64,000 bases of DNA from Paenibacillus sp. W2I17 (GTDB lineage: Bacteria > Bacillota > Bacilli > Paenibacillales > Paenibacillaceae). The position numbers and the translations under genes are program-made. Below, piece by piece: positions 1 to 8,172 of this stretch. How positions within the stretch are numbered: position 1 is the stretch's first letter; each line of letters starts with the position of its first letter. The notes beneath the pieces are model-generated. The model searched no databases. It was not told the DNA's origin and saw only the letters and a list, made by a program, of their open reading frames with translations. The stretch covers positions 4,030,001 to 4,094,000 of the forward strand of contig NZ_JAUSXM010000001.1 of assembly GCF_030815985.1 (NCBI RefSeq), given 5' to 3'.

Positions 1-659
1 AATAACGAATTATGGTCGAAAAAATGAAAACAGGACCTGTAGCGGGCCGGATCAGCCGATTTGGACAACAAAACCCAGGCCAGCCTATTGTAGAGCGCCA
101 ATGCTGCCTCTTTTTCCTTCCCTTTATCCTTGCTTACCATTTGTAGATGTTCTTCCAACAAACGTCGGGTCTGATCGGGTGTATCCCTGACAATAGATAC
201 CGGAAGTTTGGGTATGTCCTCAGGATTACTCGCCATCGTTGGATATCGATGAAAAAAAAGCACTACACTTACTCCCCTTAGCTTCTGTCGATACAGGATA
301 TAGTGAATGGCTCCCAGATCCGCAGGGTGAAGGTAGGAAGATACTTCAACCAGAACCCATTTCCGATTACCAGGCGTCCACCCTGATCTTTGGAATCTCA
401 ATAACGCATTTTTACATGCCACAAGATCATCTATTGGCTGAAATGGATTTAGTTGATAGATCAGCGGGAGAGTAGCATACGGATCACCAACCGCAATTTG
501 TATAACCTTATCCTGCCAATGCGTTCTCAGTTTATGAATTTCATGCTTCACCGCATCTGATGTCCCTTCAACAACAAACAATCCAGGTTCATGACTCACA
601 CGAAACCATTTACTTCTCAGATCATGATAATCCGTACTTTCCAGTGAGACAGGCATCAT
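1..659 (-). CDS. Unidentified protein of the lanthipeptide operon, partial at window edge
   Basis: A minus-strand frame stays open from an ATG at 659 to the window edge (219 codons, no stop), so the C-terminus is missing. The start overlaps the stop of the GNAT gene in an ATGA arrangement, which implies translational coupling. The product begins MMPVSLESTDYHDL. It is soluble-looking, rich in Trp, Tyr and His, and has no signal peptide, membrane segment, Walker A or other motif I can name. I do not recognise the family. Position as the fourth gene of the lanthipeptide operon suggests a tailoring, immunity or accessory role, but that is inference only. Confidence 0.75.
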   Translation of the reverse strand, partial: MMPVSLESTDYHDLRSKWFRVSHEPGLFVVEGTSDAVKHEIHKLRTHWQDKVIQIAVGDPYATLPLIYQLNPFQPIDDLVACKNALLRFQRSGWTPGNRKWVLVEVSSYLHPADLGAIHYILYRQKLRGVSVVLFFHRYPTMASNPEDIPKLPVSIVRDTPDQTRRLLEEHLQMVSKDKGKEKEAALALYNRLAWVLLSKSADPARYRSCFHFFDHNSL

Positions 660-1456
660 GAAAGTTCACTCTCTTTCGTGATTCGGCATACGTGTATAAG
701 TTCAGGCACCTGTTGTAAATTCAGTGCCGTCATCAATTGATAACTACCCCGGTTGTTTGCATCAAGTGAAGCTTTAATCCACTGATCCGGATCTGAACTG
801 CACCGATGGAGACCATATGCAGCAAGCCATCGGGCCCATCCTTGACGTTTCGCTTCTGGTATTGTGAATATATGAGCAAGGAGTACACTCCCAAACTCAT
901 CGCTTAACAGGCAGCCCCCGATCTTACTTCCCTCCAGTTCAACAAGCCCGGAACCTTTCAGCAACTTGCCATATACACCCTGATAGATATCTCCGATAGC
1001 TTGACGAGCAGCTTCCCAACTTGGACAGGTAGGATCACTGGCTTGGAGCAAGTGTGCAAGGGAATCCACCTGTCCCTCCGCAGACATCCAAACCGCGTCT
1101 TCATTAGGTATAGCCGGCACGGGAACGTCCTTCAACTTGCCGAAAAATCGATACCGATGGGCAAGAACATCCGCCCGGTATCCAAGCTTCTCCCACGGAA
1201 ATGAGGCAGGAGCAGTTGCATATAGAGAGGACCATGTGATTTTATCCAAAACGGATGACATCCGATCTTCCCAATAAGGATTGGAATGTGCTTCACTCCA
1301 TAAATCCAATGTATACTGCCCTTCACCCTGATCAATTACCATGAACGAAGATAGGCTTTCGTCGTTTCCAGGTTCAACTGCATAATAGCGATCACCCGCC
1401 TTCCCCGATTCGTGCTGGCATTGCGGCAGGATATCAGATATGGATGTTAGCATCAT
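656..1456 (-). CDS. GNAT-family N-acetyltransferase in the lanthipeptide operon
   Basis: The 266-residue protein has a C-terminal acetyltransferase fold. The acetyl-CoA-binding region reads IFTIPEAKRQGWARWL (about 195-210), followed by a motif B-like stretch LDANNRGSYQLMTALN. The N-terminal 150 residues have no recognised motif and may be a second, degenerate GNAT half or a substrate-binding domain. The ATG at 1456 follows a GGGAGGG site by eight bases and lies inside the 3' end of the synthetase gene (23-bp overlap). The next gene overlaps its stop. Family assignment is fairly secure. The substrate is unknown; acetylation of the mature lanthipeptide, or self-protection, are the natural ideas from context. 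Confidence 0.8.
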   Translation of the reverse strand: MMLTSISDILPQCQHESGKAGDRYYAVEPGNDESLSSFMVIDQGEGQYTLDLWSEAHSNPYWEDRMSSVLDKITWSSLYATAPASFPWEKLGYRADVLAHRYRFFGKLKDVPVPAIPNEDAVWMSAEGQVDSLAHLLQASDPTCPSWEAARQAIGDIYQGVYGKLLKGSGLVELEGSKIGGCLLSDEFGSVLLAHIFTIPEAKRQGWARWLAAYGLHRCSSDPDQWIKASLDANNRGSYQLMTALNLQQVPELIHVCRITKESELS

Positions 1457-4178
1457 ACGCTTTTCCCTCCCTGTTATAATCGAAACCTGAATAAACCAGT
1501 GGTTCGGATGTAACAGACGGATAAAACCGGCGTAACAGGAATGTATATATCCCCATATAACCGGTCATGTAATCCGGGGAGAAGGACTCCATGTCCTCCA
1601 GAGGCCACATCCATATGTCTTCCTGTGGATCACTTCGCAATACATACAAGCTCTGTGTATACTCCGCTAGTTTGGTTTCATATCTGCCTGGGAACTTGCG
1701 GTTAGCCAAAAGTAGAAAATCTCCATTGCCTGCAATTCCGTGACACTGCCCAAAAGAAGCAAATACCGTTGCCTGTGCCACTGCATCCGCTGCTTGAAGT
1801 CCAAGTCTGGTACAGAGGGGATCTTGCAAAATATCAGCCGCAGCCATCAAAAATCGACCAATACCCGCCGATCCATTACACCAATGTACCCAGAGTGTAT
1901 CCGGTTTTTCCGGGGATGCAGGCCACAGGCTCACGCCATTCTGTCCTCCATGACTCGTACGATCAAGTGTATCTACAATTCGCTTCACAGCAGAATAGTA
2001 CGATTCCTTTCCTGTACGCTCTGCCAAGGCAAGCAGATAGTATCCGATACCTGTGATGCCATGAGAGAATCCAAGGGAATGATGGCCTTTTTTGTCCGAT
2101 TTATCTTTCACTTTCCACAAACTCAATGATTCATCTGTCTGCTCTTCTTGTTCCAAAATATAAACACCCAGTTCCTCTGCTCTTGCCAGAAGTTCAGGGC
2201 GGCCGCCAATACGGTATATCTCAAGCAGCATTAATCCCAACCCCGCCGCTCCATGACTAATATTGGTCTGTACTGGCTCATGCCGGGTGATTTCCAATGC
2301 CAGATCCTCTGCACGTCGAAGCAACGATGGATCATTTATTCGTTCAGCCGTCTCTGCCATTGCCCAGGGAACAGCGCCATATCCAAAGTATAATGCTACG
2401 GGTGTCTCATCTGGAACGTAAGGGTGATTCGTCCAAATCCATTCCAATACTTCACGTGCATATTGATGGTATTGTCTGTTTTGTGTAATCTGACCAAGTT
2501 GATTAAAACCAAAGATCACCCCTGTCCAGCCAAAGTTGAAATTCGCCGGATGAAACATCTTGCTCATGCTGTTTTCCGGGAACAGTTGCAAGGGGTTATT
2601 AAAATCAAGAGAAGTATACAATGTGTTTACCATACGCTCGGCCTGACGGAGTACTTCTTCTGGCTCCATATTGCATTCGTCCTTCTCTATTACATCCATG
2701 CTTCCTCCTGAATTGACCTCTTGCTGCTCCAGCAATGCAACCAGTGTTTCACGAATTTCTGATAACTCCACATGTCCGCCAGACATGATCTCGATGCCCA
2801 GACTTCCCAAGCCACGAAGCTGTGTATTACTCTGATGATCCAGATAAGCCTGTGCAGCTTCCAGATGGGATTGCCGATATTTCAGATAGGGGTCGATGGA
2901 TGAAGCCATGTAATAGAAGACACCTCCCAGTGCATACAGATCATCCGCATAACTGGATCGCCTGCTGTGCTCACGTCCCCGTGGCACATAGCCCGGAGTA
3001 TGACCGGTCAATGGATCAGCCTTACTCTCATCACTTCTGACATAAGCCAGTTCAAGATCAATCAGGCGTACACTTCCGTCCGTCAGCACAACAATATTGT
3101 TGGGCGTCAGATCATTGATCACAATTCCTTTATCGTGACATTGCTGCACCATATCGAGAATATGTATACCCATCCGATGCATATCCGCCCGGTTGTAATC
3201 TGCGGCTACATGTCTGCGATGGATATATTCACGCAAGCTGATGCTTTCAAAATACTCCAGGATCAGATAGCGATTATTTTCAGTACTAAACAGATCAAGC
3301 GGCCTTGGGGTAACCCCCGTATCCTTCATCAGATCAAGCACGCGATATTCATTATCCAAATAGTTATGAGCAGACCGCCTACCACCGTCTACACGCATGC
3401 GGTAGACCGCTTCTTTCATGACAGCCTGTTCATAGGATGTGCCGGAGATGAGAAATACTCCTCCCTTGCCGGATTTCTTGAGTACGCGTCTCACACGAAT
3501 ATTTCGTATACCAAACTCATTGTTATTGGAATCGGATTGACGAGAAGCAGCCTGGTTCTTCTCCATGGCTTGAATCCGCACTAACTCCTCAGGTTCATTC
3601 ACCCACTCCGGTTTATACCTGCCAGGTGTTCTTCGATCCTCCTCCAGCTTGCCTTCTGGATTCTGGATGGCATACACTTTTGCACCCGAGTACCGGTCAT
3701 AGTAGAAACGATCAGTGAATGCACCATAACGATAAAATACACACTGGCTACCGAGGTATGCCCGATCTGTCGGAATAGCGGGTCCTTTCAGATCGCTTGT
3801 ACATGAATGCATTAGCTCAAGTAACTTCAAGAATTGCTCTTCGTCTCGTGCGTAGATGGTGACACACTTCCCAGTCTGAGGGAGAGGTATGGAACCGTTG
3901 GATGTTTCAATCAGTCTCAGACCGCTGCTCACTACTTTCCATTGCACATCATTTTCTGTGAGAACAGGTGCAATGCGTCGCAGCAATTCAGCTCCTTCCA
4001 CAGGGATAACAGACAGATGAATTTTCCAGCCCTGTGCGGGAAGCCTTAATTCTTCCGGTCTAAAACAAATCCAATGGCCGTCATTCGACCATTGGATGGA
4101 TTGGGGAAGTTCCCGGATTATATGTTCCAAAGCGTTCTCAAAGGCGTCCTTCTTGGGGGTTACGCTTGCGAATTTCAA
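1434..4178 (-). CDS. lanL: Lanthipeptide synthetase, class IV-like (lyase-kinase-cyclase)
   Basis: The 914-residue enzyme dehydrates Ser/Thr of a precursor peptide and adds Cys to form lanthionine rings. An N-terminal lyase-type region (1-220) is followed by a Ser/Thr kinase-like domain (about 230-500) with catalytic-loop INDLTPNN (Asp356) and LILEYF hinge. The C-terminal LanC-like cyclase (about 520-900) has SHGITG (His706), WCNGSAG (Cys767) and QCHGIAG (Cys812-His813). These last three Cys/His are the zinc ligands of LanC. Class III enzymes usually lack them and class IV enzymes keep them, so I call it class IV-like. The start is TTG, nine bases after AAGGAG. The precursor gene lies 118 bp upstream. 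Confidence 0.92.
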   Translation of the reverse strand: MKFASVTPKKDAFENALEHIIRELPQSIQWSNDGHWICFRPEELRLPAQGWKIHLSVIPVEGAELLRRIAPVLTENDVQWKVVSSGLRLIETSNGSIPLPQTGKCVTIYARDEEQFLKLLELMHSCTSDLKGPAIPTDRAYLGSQCVFYRYGAFTDRFYYDRYSGAKVYAIQNPEGKLEEDRRTPGRYKPEWVNEPEELVRIQAMEKNQAASRQSDSNNNEFGIRNIRVRRVLKKSGKGGVFLISGTSYEQAVMKEAVYRMRVDGGRRSAHNYLDNEYRVLDLMKDTGVTPRPLDLFSTENNRYLILEYFESISLREYIHRRHVAADYNRADMHRMGIHILDMVQQCHDKGIVINDLTPNNIVVLTDGSVRLIDLELAYVRSDESKADPLTGHTPGYVPRGREHSRRSSYADDLYALGGVFYYMASSIDPYLKYRQSHLEAAQAYLDHQSNTQLRGLGSLGIEIMSGGHVELSEIRETLVALLEQQEVNSGGSMDVIEKDECNMEPEEVLRQAERMVNTLYTSLDFNNPLQLFPENSMSKMFHPANFNFGWTGVIFGFNQLGQITQNRQYHQYAREVLEWIWTNHPYVPDETPVALYFGYGAVPWAMAETAERINDPSLLRRAEDLALEITRHEPVQTNISHGAAGLGLMLLEIYRIGGRPELLARAEELGVYILEQEEQTDESLSLWKVKDKSDKKGHHSLGFSHGITGIGYYLLALAERTGKESYYSAVKRIVDTLDRTSHGGQNGVSLWPASPEKPDTLWVHWCNGSAGIGRFLMAAADILQDPLCTRLGLQAADAVAQATVFASFGQCHGIAGNGDFLLLANRKFPGRYETKLAEYTQSLYVLRSDPQEDIWMWPLEDMESFSPDYMTGYMGIYTFLLRRFYPSVTSEPLVYSGFDYNREGKAYDANIHI

Positions 4179-4296
4179 TGAGAATCACTCCTTTTTGAAT
4201 AAAGTAAGAGGGGGAGGTACAATTATTTTAGTAATGCGCGAAAATCAAAGACTTATCTTTCAAATGATTCAGTGAATAGAGCGTGTAAAGAAGTTC

Positions 4297-4434
4297 CTAG
4301 CTCTCAACAACAATTGTTTGTGAGCTAGTCCAGCTGCACACTGTACACAAGCTTGTTTCCTCAAACATGTTGTTATCCTCTTCAACCTCTAGTGCCATCA
4401 AATCCTGTACAGATAAAATTTCCTTGTTTTCCAT
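4297..4434 (-). CDS. lanA: Lanthipeptide precursor peptide (LanA-like), 45 residues
   Basis: Translation of the minus strand from the ATG at 4434 gives a 45-residue peptide ending at a TAG at 4297. A GGGAGG site sits eight bases before the start. The N-terminal part, beginning MENKEILSVQDLMALE, is acidic and carries an amphipathic ILSVQDL-type leader segment like those recognised by class III and IV synthetases. The C-terminal part from residue 27 (TSLCTVCSWTSSQT) holds two Cys (30, 33) and many Ser/Thr, suitable for (methyl)lanthionine rings. It stands directly upstream of the synthetase gene on the same strand. There is no GG-type cleavage site, so the leader-removal point is unclear. Confidence 0.88.
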   Translation of the reverse strand: MENKEILSVQDLMALEVEEDNNMFEETSLCTVCSWTSSQTIVVES

Positions 4435-4620
4435 GATATATTACCTCCCATTTGTCTCCCCCTCTTATAAACCAAATTCTACATAAAATTTGATATTCCT
4501 TCTTTTTAATTGAATTATTTTACATAAATTATTTATCAAACCCATTTATTTCGCCTGATCATGTCAAATTACTTGTTTCCTCGGACAAAAAAGAGGCGCA
4601 ATATGACATCAGAATTCAGA
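4435..4620 (-). promoter_or_regulatory. AT-rich probable promoter region of the lanthipeptide operon
   Basis: This 186-bp gap between the MFS gene and the precursor gene is very AT-rich. It includes a CAAATT-N9-AATTTG inverted repeat at about 4472-4492 and several TATAAT-like stretches, but no single clear -35/-10 pair. I infer that precursor transcription starts here. Confidence 0.4.
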
Positions 4621-5892
4621 CTACATCGAGGTCGTTTGTTGCCGGGTACGCTTGCTCCGTTCTTCACGGAAAGGTCGGACAAATAGGCTTGCCATGCCCA
4701 TACAAATAACAAATGTTCCAATCCCCATGTATACCCATGAAGGGTTGTACGTTTCAATGAACCACCCTCCCAGCAACAACCCAAGTGGATTACTAATGCC
4801 ACTCATCAAGACACCCATACTGTTCATGACACGTCCTCTCTTTTCTTCCGGGGTGGATAAAAGAATGGAAGTAACCAAGGGTACATTCACAAGAGCAAGT
4901 CCCATCATCAACAAAAATGAACATGCAATCGCGATATACAGGTTAGGAAACATCGGCATGAGCAGCAAACTTGTGCCGGAAATGAGATAACTGATCAAAA
5001 ACCAGTGAGCGAGCGAGAGTCGTTTGGCATATTTACCACTGAGCAGAGAGCCTGCAATACTGCCAGCGGCAAAGGCTGACTGAAGCAGACCGTAGCCTTG
5101 TGGTCCGGCTTGCAGCACCATATTGGCAAAAATCGGCGTGAAGATGTGCAGTGGCGCACCCGCAAAATTGATAATAGCTCCAAAGATAATGCAGCAGGCC
5201 AAAATTTTACGGGAAAACAGGAATGTAATTCCCTGCATGCTATCTTTAACAAAACCGGTGACTCCTTTTTGTTTCACTACTTTGGTTACAGGGATGCGGA
5301 TAAAGAAAATGGATATGGCGGATAGCAGAAATGTAACGGCATAGATGAACAGGATGGACTGAACGGAGATGAGAGCGATCAATATTCCCCCCAAGGCGTA
5401 TCCAAGCAATTCAATCGTTTTGGAGGAAGAGTTCAGTAGTGCATTGGCTGGAGCTAATTGTTTTGTAGGTTCTGGCAAAATAGCGGGGATGACTGTCTGG
5501 GTTGCCGGATTGAACAAAAAACCAAGGATTGCAATGAGCAGATTGGCTGCGTAAATATGCCACGGAAGCATGGATCCTGTCATGAACAAAAGCGCCAATA
5601 TGCAAGCTACGCCTGCACGCAATATATCTGTCCAGATCAAAAGCTGCTTTTTCGGCAGGCGATCACTGATCGTAGCCAGGGGTATGCCCAAAAAAGCATA
5701 GATCAAGTACGGCAGCATCGGAATCAGCGCAGCAGCAAGTGCCGACTCTGTTAATTGGAGGATATACCACATCGTCGCCATAGAAAATAAAATTTGCCCT
5801 GCGCCAGAAACCAATCTACCAACAAGAAGCACAACAAAAGAAGGAAGGCGCAAAACCGCTCGATAGCTGTCGCCGCGAATTTCATTTTTCAT
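4621..5892 (-). CDS. MFS efflux transporter
   Basis: A polytopic membrane protein of about 423 residues with around 12 hydrophobic helices. The loop after helix 2 reads ATISDRLPKKQLL, matching the major-facilitator loop 2-3 signature, and the overall pattern is that of the drug or siderophore exporter group (MFS_3/DHA3-like). The frame opens at 5937, but the likely start is the ATG at 5892 (MKNEIRG) or the GTG at 5901, both after a GGGAGAGG site inside the 3' end of the regulator gene. Overlap with that gene indicates one operon. It may export the lanthipeptide encoded downstream, because no LanT-type ABC exporter is visible here; this is inference. Confidence 0.85.
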   Translation of the reverse strand: MKNEIRGDSYRAVLRLPSFVVLLVGRLVSGAGQILFSMATMWYILQLTESALAAALIPMLPYLIYAFLGIPLATISDRLPKKQLLIWTDILRAGVACILALLFMTGSMLPWHIYAANLLIAILGFLFNPATQTVIPAILPEPTKQLAPANALLNSSSKTIELLGYALGGILIALISVQSILFIYAVTFLLSAISIFFIRIPVTKVVKQKGVTGFVKDSMQGITFLFSRKILACCIIFGAIINFAGAPLHIFTPIFANMVLQAGPQGYGLLQSAFAAGSIAGSLLSGKYAKRLSLAHWFLISYLISGTSLLLMPMFPNLYIAIACSFLLMMGLALVNVPLVTSILLSTPEEKRGRVMNSMGVLMSGISNPLGLLLGGWFIETYNPSWVYMGIGTFVICMGMASLFVRPFREERSKRTRQQTTSM

Positions 5893-6259
5893 CTTTTTCA
5901 CGCACCTCTCCCTCGTCCGTAACAGATTCATCATCACTAATACGATGCAGACGCGTAACCAAACCTGAATCTCGAATGGTCTGTTGTATCTTGGCTTTTA
6001 CCCGTTCCAGTTCAGCCGTATACTCGCGTATCTCGTTCAATAAGGTCTGATGGGTTCGGATGCCTTCCCTAATCAACATTGCAGTCGCATCAGAACGGTT
6101 TTTGGCTAATTCAAGAAATACTAGCTGATCTATGATATCAATCTCTTCCTGACTTAATCGAACGGAAACAACTCCCTTGGCTCCCGAAAGGTTTTTGTTC
6201 GCCTGCTCCACAGATCGTTCCACCATCTGGTTAAACTGAGCTTTCTGGTCATTGTACAT
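5882..6259 (-). CDS. Ribbon-helix-helix transcriptional regulator
   Basis: A 125-residue protein with a ribbon-helix-helix DNA-binding motif at about 30-70: the strand GVVSVRLSQEE followed by helices IDIIDQLVFLELAK and RSDATAMLIREGI. A charged helical C-terminal half is probably coiled coil. Three in-frame ATGs lie close together. The GGAGG site overlaps the first two, so the third (6259, MYNDQ) is the best start with eight-base spacing. The MFS gene overlaps its 3' end. A perfect inverted repeat between its promoter and its start (6313-6332) suggests autoregulation of the regulator-exporter operon. Confidence 0.82.
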   Translation of the reverse strand: MYNDQKAQFNQMVERSVEQANKNLSGAKGVVSVRLSQEEIDIIDQLVFLELAKNRSDATAMLIREGIRTHQTLLNEIREYTAELERVKAKIQQTIRDSGLVTRLHRISDDESVTDEGEVREKDEK

Positions 6260-6312
6260 ATTCATTTCCTCCATTCTTTACGATTGCACCCGTATATTGT
6301 AATTCGTAAATC

Positions 6313-6332
6313 GTAAATTGGTTTTAATTTAC
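6313..6332 (-). promoter_or_regulatory. Palindromic operator for the RHH regulator
   Basis: A perfect inverted repeat, GTAAATT-N6-AATTTAC, lies immediately downstream of the -10 box of the regulator gene. A site here would block transcription initiation. The match to this regulator is inferred from position. Confidence 0.6.
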
Positions 6333-6360
6333 ATTATACCTGTAAATAAATGGTTGTAAA
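6333..6360 (-). promoter_or_regulatory. SigA-type promoter of the RHH-MFS operon
   Basis: Minus-strand -35 TTTACA (6355-6360) and -10 TATAAT (6333-6338) are separated by 16 bp. The -10 is a perfect consensus. Confidence 0.65.
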
Positions 6361-6362
6361 GC

Positions 6363-6390
6363 AAAAAACCTTTGGATTTATCCAAAGGTT
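6363..6390 (-). terminator. Rho-independent terminator of the GNAT gene
   Basis: Perfect 11-bp stem AACCTTTGGAT/ATCCAAAGGTT with a two-base loop, followed on the minus strand by a run of T. It lies just downstream of the GNAT gene that ends at 6418. Confidence 0.85.
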
Positions 6391-6417
6391 CGCCGAATAT
6401 GTTATTTAACTAGTTCA

Positions 6418-6831
6418 CTAGTCTCCCTGCCTCCACCACATACCCTCCGACTTTGGGCTGGTGTATTCAAATCCAAATTGAGCATAAAGTTGATCAGCCG
6501 GAACATCCGCCAGCAGACTGACCAAACCACGGGCAGGTACTGCTTTACGCAGATAATTCATAATCTCGCTCATGATCAGTTTTCCATACCCCATTCCCTG
6601 AACATCCGGGTGTACAGCAATATCGACGACCTGAAAGAAACAACCTCCATCTCCAATCACTCGTCCCATGCCTATCAGCATATCCTCTTCACGCAGACAT
6701 ACGGCAAACAGGCTATTCGGTAATCCAATCTCTGCCCCCTCCCTACTCATCGGGCTAAGGCCGGCAATCTGCCGCAAGGCAAGATACTCCACCGCTGCGG
6801 GTGGTGTGTGTTCAATATTCACATGATCCAT
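6418..6831 (-). CDS. GNAT-family N-acetyltransferase
   Basis: A 137-residue single-domain acetyltransferase. The acetyl-CoA pocket is VVDIAVHPDVQGMGYGKLIM (motif A, with the Q/R-x-x-G-x-G/A pattern as QGMGYG). The C-terminal YAQFGFEYT is the usual motif B end. The frame is open further upstream, but the ATG at 6831 (MDHVNIEHT) follows AAAGGGG by eight bases and gives the normal family length. The gene is divergent from the membrane protein gene at 6943. The substrate is unknown. Confidence 0.85.
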   Translation of the reverse strand: MDHVNIEHTPPAAVEYLALRQIAGLSPMSREGAEIGLPNSLFAVCLREEDMLIGMGRVIGDGGCFFQVVDIAVHPDVQGMGYGKLIMSEIMNYLRKAVPARGLVSLLADVPADQLYAQFGFEYTSPKSEGMWWRQGD

Positions 6832-6942
6832 GAATTGTGCCCCTTTCTGCTTGAATTCATCTACTTCCTGTGTAATAGTGAGAGAAAGCTTACGTGAAGC
6901 GTGTTTCATGATACGTGAAGTTGGTGCAAAGGAGGAACAAGT

Positions 6943-7830
6943 GTGTTTCAACGTTGGATTGAAGATCTAACATCTCGCTCAGGCGCTGTGGCTGTGCTGT
7001 TTGGAGTCATGGCTTTGCTTCTGGGGATATACATATGGTCTGCCACTGAAGTTCGCCGCAGCCACGAAAGGCGAATGCAAAGGATACGAGATACATTATA
7101 CATAAGTACAGCCCTCTTGGGACAACTTACCATCCAGGAAAATCGGAATCATGAACGATCGGAACACGAACATAACGATCTGATAACAGCAATGTTAGCC
7201 TGCAAAGCTGCATCTTACCTATCCCCTCAGCTACAGGACCAGATCCGGGACTGTATTAAGGATCATGATCCTGCCAGAATCGGACTGATGCACAGAGCAC
7301 TGGAACGGGAATGCACCGTATTATCGGATGAACTCAGCCGGGATACTCATGCAGATCATTGGGGCACAGCGGTCTGGATCATCCTTCGGCCCGTAGCCGA
7401 ACCAGCCGCACTGGCGGCTACAGGGTTTCTGGTTACAGATCTGGTATTTCGTCAGCGGATGTTGGACGTGCCTGTGGACTCATGGGAAAGCATCTTGCCA
7501 TGGATTCGCGCAATTTCCATAATGATCACCATAATATATGGTTACCTGCTCTGGGCCAGCCCACGCCGGGATCGGCCACGTACAGTAACCAAATTGCTCT
7601 CCTTGCTGATCGCGCTATGCTCCTTGCTCCATCTAATTGGACCTGTTGCTGCACCCTACGCCCTTGGATTACAGCTGATTATATTTACTTCGGGCTTCGG
7701 GTTGACTGGGACCCGCTCTCGAAGTGATCGCCCCTACGCAGGACATACGGATCTGGAACCTACGAAGCAAGTCTCTACGGAACTGGAAGGGAATACACGT
7801 CGTACATCTGGTACCAACACCGACGAATAA
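6943..7830 (+). CDS. Hypothetical membrane protein
   Basis: A 295-residue protein starting with GTG seven bases after GGAGG. One membrane helix lies at about 15-33. A charged, probably helical cytoplasmic or external segment follows (35-145). Three or four more hydrophobic helices occupy about 145-255, and the tail is hydrophilic. I recognise no family. It is transcribed divergently from the GNAT gene with about 110 bp between the chosen starts. The upstream frame of the GNAT overlaps this start, which supports choosing the shorter GNAT. Confidence 0.7.
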   Translation: MFQRWIEDLTSRSGAVAVLFGVMALLLGIYIWSATEVRRSHERRMQRIRDTLYISTALLGQLTIQENRNHERSEHEHNDLITAMLACKAASYLSPQLQDQIRDCIKDHDPARIGLMHRALERECTVLSDELSRDTHADHWGTAVWIILRPVAEPAALAATGFLVTDLVFRQRMLDVPVDSWESILPWIRAISIMITIIYGYLLWASPRRDRPRTVTKLLSLLIALCSLLHLIGPVAAPYALGLQLIIFTSGFGLTGTRSRSDRPYAGHTDLEPTKQVSTELEGNTRRTSGTNTDE

Positions 7831-8027
7831 CCTACGCATTCAGCCGCTTCCGTATGATTAAACTTAGATACCCACCTCGATGATACGAGACTCGGCCCTC
7901 CCTCGGCTGGATTTTCACAGATCAGGTCGTGTCTCCTTACTCGGCATGTTATACGATGATGGATGTCAGTGTCCCAAAATTATCGAGTTCCCGTCTGGCT
8001 GATCCTATTGAGTAGTCAGTCGATTTT

Positions 8028-8100
8028 CTAAGGAACTCAGGACGTCTTATATTACGTCTACAGCATCTTTCAAAATTGTAAAGAACCTCAGACACGTTAT
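8028..8100 (+). repeat. Dimeric 23-bp intergenic repeat, copy I
   Basis: Two related 23-mers start 50 bp apart: an a-type unit at 8028-8050 (CTAAGGAACTCAGGACGTCT plus TAT) and a b-type unit at 8078-8100 (GTAAAGAACCTCAGACACGT plus TAT). The same pair with the same spacing recurs at 44731-44803 and, inverted, at 29986-30058. Confidence 0.75.
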
Positions 8101-8149
8101 TTCCCAAAATCGCTTGACAAAAAAGCTCTAAAACGCCGTACATTTCGAT

Positions 8150-8172
8150 ATAACGTGTCTCAGATTCGTTAG
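8150..8172 (-). repeat. Single inverted b-type 23-bp repeat unit
   Basis: On the minus strand this reads CTAACGAATCTGAGACACGT plus TAT, matching the b-type unit of the dimeric repeat. No a-type partner is visible 50 bp away. Confidence 0.65.

Noticed and set aside
239..475. Plus-strand frame of 78 codons near the left edge
   Set aside because: It is antisense to the long open minus-strand frame that is coupled to the GNAT gene, and it has no ribosome binding site.
1434..4178. Assignment of the synthetase to class III (LanKC)
   Set aside because: The domain order fits, but the cyclase retains the Cys, Cys-His zinc ligands that class III cyclases usually lack.
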